A stretch of 64,000 nt of DNA from Lewinellaceae bacterium (GTDB lineage: Bacteria > Bacteroidota > Bacteroidia > Chitinophagales > Saprospiraceae): assembly GCA_020636275.1 (NCBI GenBank), contig JACJYD010000001.1, forward strand, positions 992,001-1,056,000. The letters are read 5' to 3'. Below the pieces are notes generated by a model, which worked only from the letters and a program-made list of their open reading frames with translations, was not told where the DNA came from and did not search any database. Below are positions 59,438 through 64,000 of this stretch, in pieces. The stretch's first letter is position 1. Every line of letters begins with the position of its first letter. The position numbers were made by a program, and so were the translations under genes.

Positions 59438-60586
59438 ATGACCAAGAGTATTTTGCGAGTCCTGGTTTCCGTTTTACTGCTGGCGGCCGGGTTCATCGGA
59501 GGAGCGAGCTGGAGATCCAGGGAAAACCAACCGCCGCCCAGCGAGCCGGAAACGGCCGGAGAACAAGCAGTTCTTACTAACCAAAAGAAAGATGCCAGCG
59601 ATCCGGGAGACCTTACCTCTCTGGAGAAGGAGACGATCAAATTATTTGATGAGGCTTCCCCTTCCGTGGCGTTTATCACTACGTCCAATATCCGCACGGA
59701 GTTTTTCTCCCGCAACTCGACCGAGGTGCCCCGCGGCTCGGGTTCGGGTTTTGTGTGGGATAAAAAAGGACATATCGTCACAAATTTTCACGTCATACAG
59801 GGCGCCGATAAGGCCCAGGTCGTATTGGCGCACGGCAAGCCCTATCCTGCCCGCCTGGTGGGCTACGACGCCAGCAAGGATCTTGCCGTACTGGAGATCG
59901 ACGCCCCTGCTGATGAATTGATACCCATCCCGGTCAGTACCTCCCAAAACCTGCGGGTGGGGCAATCGGTCTTTGCTATCGGCAACCCCTTCGGCCTCGA
60001 CCAGACCCTGACTACGGGCGTGATCTCCGCCCTGGGCCGGGAGATCGAGTCGGTGGCCGGCATTCCCATCCGGGATGTCATCCAGACCGATGCCGCGATC
60101 AATCCCGGTAACTCCGGCGGTCCGCTGCTCAATTCCCAGGGCCGTCTGATCGGGGTCAATACGGCCATTTACAGTCCTTCCGGTGCTAGTGCAGGTATCG
60201 GTTTCTCGATCCCTGTCGATGTGGTCAACTGGATCGTTCCCGAATTGATCCAATACGGAAAAGTAATGCGGCCCGTGCTGGGTGCGGAATATGCGACCCC
60301 TCTCTGGGAGCAGCGGTTGGGCATCGAAGGGGAAGGGGCGATGGTCATCAATGTAGTGGAGGGCAGCCCTGCCGAACGTGCAGGTTTCATTCCCGCAATG
60401 CGCGACCGGTACGGGGCCATCCATTTGGGCGATATCATCACGGCCATCGGTAGTGAAAAGATCCAATCCGGCAATGAAATACCCCTGGCCCTGGAGAAGT
60501 ATCATCCGGGTGACAAGGTGCCCGTTAAATTCAAACGGGAAGGGAAGGAGATGACGGTGGAAGTGGTGTTGGCGGCGCCCCAGTAA
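59438..60586 (+). CDS. DegP/HtrA-type serine protease with PDZ domain
   Basis: Periplasmic quality-control protease, 382 residues from ATG 59438. N-terminal anchor or signal (ILRVLVSVLLLAAGFIGGAS), then the S1C protease domain with the complete triad: His in TNFHVIQGADKAQ, Asp in DASKDLAVLEIDAP, Ser in NPGNSGGPLLNSQGRLIG. One C-terminal PDZ domain (GSPAERAGFIPAMRDRYG, HLGDIITAIGSEKI). A single PDZ and an uncut-looking anchor fit the DegS/DegQ side more than DegP. An in-frame start at 59345 would overlap the DUF4112 gene. Confidence 0.92.
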   Translation: MTKSILRVLVSVLLLAAGFIGGASWRSRENQPPPSEPETAGEQAVLTNQKKDASDPGDLTSLEKETIKLFDEASPSVAFITTSNIRTEFFSRNSTEVPRGSGSGFVWDKKGHIVTNFHVIQGADKAQVVLAHGKPYPARLVGYDASKDLAVLEIDAPADELIPIPVSTSQNLRVGQSVFAIGNPFGLDQTLTTGVISALGREIESVAGIPIRDVIQTDAAINPGNSGGPLLNSQGRLIGVNTAIYSPSGASAGIGFSIPVDVVNWIVPELIQYGKVMRPVLGAEYATPLWEQRLGIEGEGAMVINVVEGSPAERAGFIPAMRDRYGAIHLGDIITAIGSEKIQSGNEIPLALEKYHPGDKVPVKFKREGKEMTVEVVLAAPQ

Positions 60587-60588
60587 AA

Positions 60589-60604
60589 CCGCGATGGATC
60601 GCGG
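60589..60604. terminator. small inverted repeat between converging genes
   Basis: CCGCGAT, GG, ATCGCGG. It lies between the DegP-like and hutU stop codons. The stem is short and no T-tract follows, so terminator function is uncertain. Confidence 0.35.
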
Positions 60605-60606
60605 CG

Positions 60607-62622
60607 CTATAATAGGTCGTCGTCCACCAAATACGGCATCGTGATCACCAGCTCCGGGGTCTGCTCCATGGCCCGTTTCGCCGTGAACATCGCCTCCGGA
60701 TTCCGCGCCCAGCTGCGGCGTGCAATGCCGTTGTTGACGTCCCAGAACAACATGGACTGGAGCCGGCGGTCGCTATCCTCCGAGCCATCCAGCACGAGGC
60801 CGAAGCCGCCGTTGATCACTTCCCCCCAGCCCACGCCACCGCCGTTATGGAGCGAGACCCAGGTGGCGCCGCGGAAGCTGTCGCCGATGACGTTGTGCAC
60901 GGCCATGTCGGCGGTAAACCGGCTGCCGTCGTAGATGTTTGCGGTTTCGCGGAAGGGACTGTCGGTACCGGAAACGTCGTGGTGGTCGCGACCCAGCACG
61001 ACGGGGCCTTTGAGCTCCCCTTTCGCAATGGCCTCATTGAAAGCTTTGGCGATGCGGATGCGGCCTTCGGCGTCGGCGTACAGGATGCGCGATTTAGAGC
61101 CGACCACAGGCAAGTTGGCATCGGCAGTGGTAATCCACAGCCAGTTGTCGCGGAGTTGGCCCTGGATCTCCTGTGGAGCTTCCCGGCGCATTCCCTCGAT
61201 CACCTGGGCAGCGATGGCATCGGTCTTATCGAGGTCTTCCTTTAGTCCGGAGGTGCAGACCCAGCGGAAGGGACCAAAGCCGTAGTCAAAACACATCGGA
61301 CCCATGATATCCTCCACGTAGGAAGGGTATTTGTAGAGGCCTTCGGACTGGTTTTTCCAGATATCGGCCCCGGCATCGCCGGCTTCTTTTAAAAAGGCGT
61401 TGCCGTAGTCCCAGAAGTACATACCTTTGGCCGCCATGGCGTTGACGGCTGCCACGTGGCGGTGCAGCGACAGGCGAATGGCCTCCATGAAGGCATGCTT
61501 ATCGCGGGCAAGCAGTTTCTGGGCTTCTTCGAAGGTGTAGCCCACGGGGCAATAGCCCATGTCGTCGATATTGTGCAGGGAGGTCTGGTCGGAACCGAGT
61601 TCGATGAAGACGTTTTCCCGTACCAGCTTTTCCCAAAGGTCGACGATATTGCCGTGGTAGACCAGGGCGATGGCCATTTTTTCCCGGCGGCATTTTTCGA
61701 TCTGCGCGAGCAGTTGATCGAGGTCGGTAAAGACGTTTTCCTTTTTCACATACCCGTCGGTGATGCGCTGTTTGACGGCGTTTCCGTCTACTTCCGCGAC
61801 CACGCCTACGGCGCCGGTAATGACGGCGGCCAGCGTCTGGGCGCCCGACATACCGCCCAGGCCGGAGGTGACGTACACATGTCCGCGCAGGTCATCGGCT
61901 CCCAGGTGCATTTTGCGGCCGGCGTTGAGCAGGGTGATGGTGGTGCCGTGCACGATGCCTTGCGGACCGATGTACATGAAGGAGCCGGCCGTCATCTGGC
62001 CGTATTGGGTCACGCCGAGGGCATTGTATTTATTCCAATCTTCTTTTTTCGAATAATTGGGGATCATCATCCCGTTGGTCACCACTACGCGCGGGGCGTC
62101 GGGGTGCGAGGGGAAGAGCCCGAGGGGGTGGCCGGAGTAAAGAACGAGTGTCTGGTGATCGGTCATTTCGGCCAGGTACTTCATGGTGAGGCGGTACTGG
62201 GCCCAGTTTTGGAACACTGCGCCGTTGCCTCCGTAGGTGATCAGTTCGTGGGGGTGTTTGGCCACCTTGGGGTCGAGGTTGTTCTGGATCATCACCTGGA
62301 TGGCGGCCGCCTGTTTGGAGCGGTGCGGGTAGTCGGTAATGGGCCGGGCGAACATGGGGTAATCGGGCCGGAAGCGGTGCATATAGATGCGGCCGTAGTG
62401 TTCGAGTTCTTCGGCAAATTCCGGGGCCAGCACGGCGTGGTGGTCGGGATGGAAATAGCGAAGGGCGTTGCGAACGGCCAGTTTTTTCTCCTTGTCGCTC
62501 AGCACCTCGTCGATATTTCGCTTGGGGGCGTGGCTGACGTTGGGATCGAAGGGTTTGGGGGCGGGTAATTCAGCAGGAATGCCCTCCAGGATGGCAGCTT
62601 GGAAGGAAGTCAGGGCTTTCAT
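60607..62622 (-). CDS. hutU: urocanate hydratase
   Basis: Converts urocanate to imidazolonepropionate in histidine breakdown, using bound NAD+ as an electrophile. 671 residues, the long form seen in Bacteroidota. Conserved parts: ELITYGGNGAVFQNWAQYR, VTNGMMIPNYSKKEDWNKYN, VYVTSGLGGMSGAQ for NAD+ binding, and SLHNGGGVGWGEVINGGFG. No other hut gene is in the window, so histidine ammonia-lyase and the later enzymes lie elsewhere. Confidence 0.96.
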   Translation of the reverse strand: MKALTSFQAAILEGIPAELPAPKPFDPNVSHAPKRNIDEVLSDKEKKLAVRNALRYFHPDHHAVLAPEFAEELEHYGRIYMHRFRPDYPMFARPITDYPHRSKQAAAIQVMIQNNLDPKVAKHPHELITYGGNGAVFQNWAQYRLTMKYLAEMTDHQTLVLYSGHPLGLFPSHPDAPRVVVTNGMMIPNYSKKEDWNKYNALGVTQYGQMTAGSFMYIGPQGIVHGTTITLLNAGRKMHLGADDLRGHVYVTSGLGGMSGAQTLAAVITGAVGVVAEVDGNAVKQRITDGYVKKENVFTDLDQLLAQIEKCRREKMAIALVYHGNIVDLWEKLVRENVFIELGSDQTSLHNIDDMGYCPVGYTFEEAQKLLARDKHAFMEAIRLSLHRHVAAVNAMAAKGMYFWDYGNAFLKEAGDAGADIWKNQSEGLYKYPSYVEDIMGPMCFDYGFGPFRWVCTSGLKEDLDKTDAIAAQVIEGMRREAPQEIQGQLRDNWLWITTADANLPVVGSKSRILYADAEGRIRIAKAFNEAIAKGELKGPVVLGRDHHDVSGTDSPFRETANIYDGSRFTADMAVHNVIGDSFRGATWVSLHNGGGVGWGEVINGGFGLVLDGSEDSDRRLQSMLFWDVNNGIARRSWARNPEAMFTAKRAMEQTPELVITMPYLVDDDLL

Positions 62623-62642
62623 AAGATCAACGTTTATAAAAC

Positions 62643-62671
62643 AAAAACACCTGCCGGGGGCAGGTGTTTTT
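62643..62671 (-). terminator. Rho-independent terminator downstream of the serine-palmitoyltransferase-like gene
   Basis: AAAAACACCTGCC, loop GGG, GGCAGGTGTTTTT. On the minus strand the final T-run follows the stem, 11 bp past the gene's stop codon and 20 bp before hutU, so hutU must be transcribed separately or by read-through. Confidence 0.9.
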
Positions 62672-62682
62672 CTCTATATGAA

Positions 62683-63930
62683 TTACTGCGCCAGCATTTT
62701 GCTGGCAGCGGCGTAGGTGCCGTCGTCGAGTTTCCGCCGGGCCTCCTTGAACGCGTGGATCGTCTCGTCGATATCCTGCTTGGTATGCACAGCCGTAGGA
62801 ATGATCCGGAGGATCATCGTGCCTTTCGGAATGATCGGATAGATCACGATGGAGCAAAAGATCCCGAAATTTTCTCTCAGATCGTTTACCAGCACCCCGG
62901 CTACCAGCGGTTCGTCGGCCCTGAGGTAGACGGGCGTCACCGGGGTAGTGGTATCGCCGATGTCGAAGCCGGCTTCACGGAGTTTGGCTTGCAGGTAATT
63001 GACGTTCTCCCAGAGCTTGGCTTTCAGCTCAGGTTTGGAACGCAGCAGGTCCAGGCGCTTGAGGTTGCCGATCACCAGCGGCATAGGCAGTGATTTGGCG
63101 TAGACCTGGGAGCGCATATTGTAGCGCAGGAAGCGAATGATCTCCGGATCCCCGGCGATAAAGGCGCCGATGGAGGCCATCGATTTGGCGAAGGTAGAGA
63201 AATACAGGTCGATATCTTCCTGTACGCCTTGCTCTTCGGCAGTACCGGCGCCGGTTGCTCCTAGTGCGCCGAAACCGTGTGCGTCGTCGATGAGCAGGCG
63301 GAAGTTGAATTTTTCTTTCATCGCAACGATCTCGCGGAGTTTACCCTGGTCGCCGCGCATGCCGAATACGCCTTCGGAGATCACGAGGATGCCCCCTCCG
63401 GACTTCTCGACCAGTTTGGTGGCGCGGATCAGGTTCTTCTCGAGGCTTTCCATATCGTTGTGTTCGAAAGCAAACCGGTGGCCGGGGTGCATCCGAACGC
63501 CGTCCACGATGCAGGCATGGCTTTCGGCGTCGTAGACTACGACGTCGCGACGGTCGAGCAACGAATCGATGGCCGACATAATTCCCTGATAGCCGAAATT
63601 CAACAAGTATGCGGCTTCCTTACCGACAAATTCGGCGAGTTCCTGCTCGAGTTGCAGGTGGTATTTGGTGGTGCCCGACATCATACGGGCGCCCATCGGA
63701 TAGGCCAGGCCCCATTCAGCTGCGGCATCGGCGTCGGCCTTCCGGACTTCCGGATGGTTAGCCAGCCCCAGGTAGTTGTTGATGCTCCAGCAAATCACAT
63801 TTTTTCCCTGAAAATACATCCGGTTGCTCAGTTCACCTTCCAGCTCGGGAAAGGCGTAGTAACCATCTGCGATATCGGCCCATTTGCCAATGGGCCCCAT
63901 GTTCTTCTTGATCTTATCAAACAAATCCAT
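62683..63930 (-). CDS. alpha-oxoamine synthase, serine palmitoyltransferase-like
   Basis: PLP-dependent enzyme of 415 residues. Conserved parts: NVICWSINNYLGLANHPEV, GLAYPMGARMMSGTTKYH, LLIDDAHGFGALGATG with the PLP-binding Asp/His, and the Schiff-base Lys in YFSTFAKSMASIGAF. The family also holds 2-amino-3-ketobutyrate CoA ligase; the TFxKS context and Bacteroidota origin favour serine palmitoyltransferase, the entry step to sphingolipids. This choice is an inference. The gene has its own -7 box at 63963 and a terminator after it. Confidence 0.85.
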   Translation of the reverse strand: MDLFDKIKKNMGPIGKWADIADGYYAFPELEGELSNRMYFQGKNVICWSINNYLGLANHPEVRKADADAAAEWGLAYPMGARMMSGTTKYHLQLEQELAEFVGKEAAYLLNFGYQGIMSAIDSLLDRRDVVVYDAESHACIVDGVRMHPGHRFAFEHNDMESLEKNLIRATKLVEKSGGGILVISEGVFGMRGDQGKLREIVAMKEKFNFRLLIDDAHGFGALGATGAGTAEEQGVQEDIDLYFSTFAKSMASIGAFIAGDPEIIRFLRYNMRSQVYAKSLPMPLVIGNLKRLDLLRSKPELKAKLWENVNYLQAKLREAGFDIGDTTTPVTPVYLRADEPLVAGVLVNDLRENFGIFCSIVIYPIIPKGTMILRIIPTAVHTKQDIDETIHAFKEARRKLDDGTYAAASKMLAQ

Positions 63931-63962
63931 GTCAATGCTTTTTTGTGATTCTGATGACCCGG

Positions 63963-63970
63963 CAAAGGTA
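63963..63970 (-). promoter_or_regulatory. candidate -7 box for the serine-palmitoyltransferase-like gene
   Basis: CAAAGGTA reads TACCTTTG on the minus strand, 33 bp before the start. The -33 region has only a partial match (CTG at 20-base spacing). Confidence 0.5.
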
Positions 63971-64000
63971 AGGAACTGATTGCAATAATTCAGGAGTTAC

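Noticed and set aside
1..64000. tRNA, rRNA, insertion sequences and prophage genes
   Set aside because: No cloverleaf-type sequence, transposase, integrase or phage structural gene was recognised in any gap or frame.

Overview
This 64 kb window is chromosomal DNA of a Bacteroidota bacterium, most likely a Saprospiria-type relative (Lewinella, Haliscomenobacter, Phaeodactylibacter group). The evidence is a giant SprA/Sov type IX secretion (T9SS) translocon, a cargo protein with a T9SS C-terminal sorting domain, a MurF-alanine racemase fusion, a serine-palmitoyltransferase-like enzyme, several DUF families typical of the phylum (DUF3127, DUF3108, DUF4230, DUF4112), and promoter -7 boxes of the Bacteroidota type TAnnTTTG. 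Lineage assignment is inference from gene content. Coding density is high (about 56 genes, most gaps under 200 bp). I see no rRNA, tRNA, insertion sequence, prophage or CRISPR array.

Layout. 0-4.7 kb: clpS-aat (N-degron pathway), a secreted cohesin/dockerin-like T9SS cargo, a helical-repeat protein and a quinone-oxidoreductase-like enzyme. 4.9-11.2 kb: M23 peptidase, Bcp peroxiredoxin, DUF3127 protein, Cys-less ArsC-like protein, GHMP kinase, alkyltransferase-like protein, TrpF-like protein, RecX, and a small orphan double-glycine-leader peptide. 11.2-15.7 kb: a second helical-repeat protein, NadB and a glycosyltransferase. 15.7-21.7 kb: one minus-strand operon running tetR, LolA-like carrier, two FtsX-type permeases, ATPase, outer-membrane barrel, with an operator laid over its promoter. 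21.7-30.6 kb: membrane AraC-type regulator, glucosaminidase, TatA, 2-oxoglutarate oxygenase, RuvC, LPG-synthase-like membrane protein, DUF3108, DUF4230 and a peptide transporter. 30.6-39.5 kb: three parvulin-like chaperones, MurF-Alr, PurD, RuvA. 39.7-49.9 kb: SprA followed by a two-component system. 49.9-64 kb: FtsH, RsfS, BirA, CinA, an E2 acyltransferase, a TPR/propeller/OmpA protein, methyltransferase, DUF4112, DegP-like protease, urocanate hydratase and a serine-palmitoyltransferase-like enzyme.

Themes. Envelope biogenesis dominates: SurA-like chaperones, DegP-like protease, SprA, a PorE-like OmpA protein, M23 and glucosaminidase enzymes, and the LolA/FtsX export operon. A second theme is structural: many intergenic gaps carry long, almost perfect stem-loops of unrelated sequence close to start codons (44-102, 4735-4809, 8275-8341, 27719-27765, 28487-28533, 38850-38896, 47414-47471). 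Most lack the T-tract of a terminator. Together with the orphan peptide gene, whose terminator appears to lie inside the antisense coding sequence of its neighbour, and the TetR-controlled export operon, these are the least explained parts of the window.
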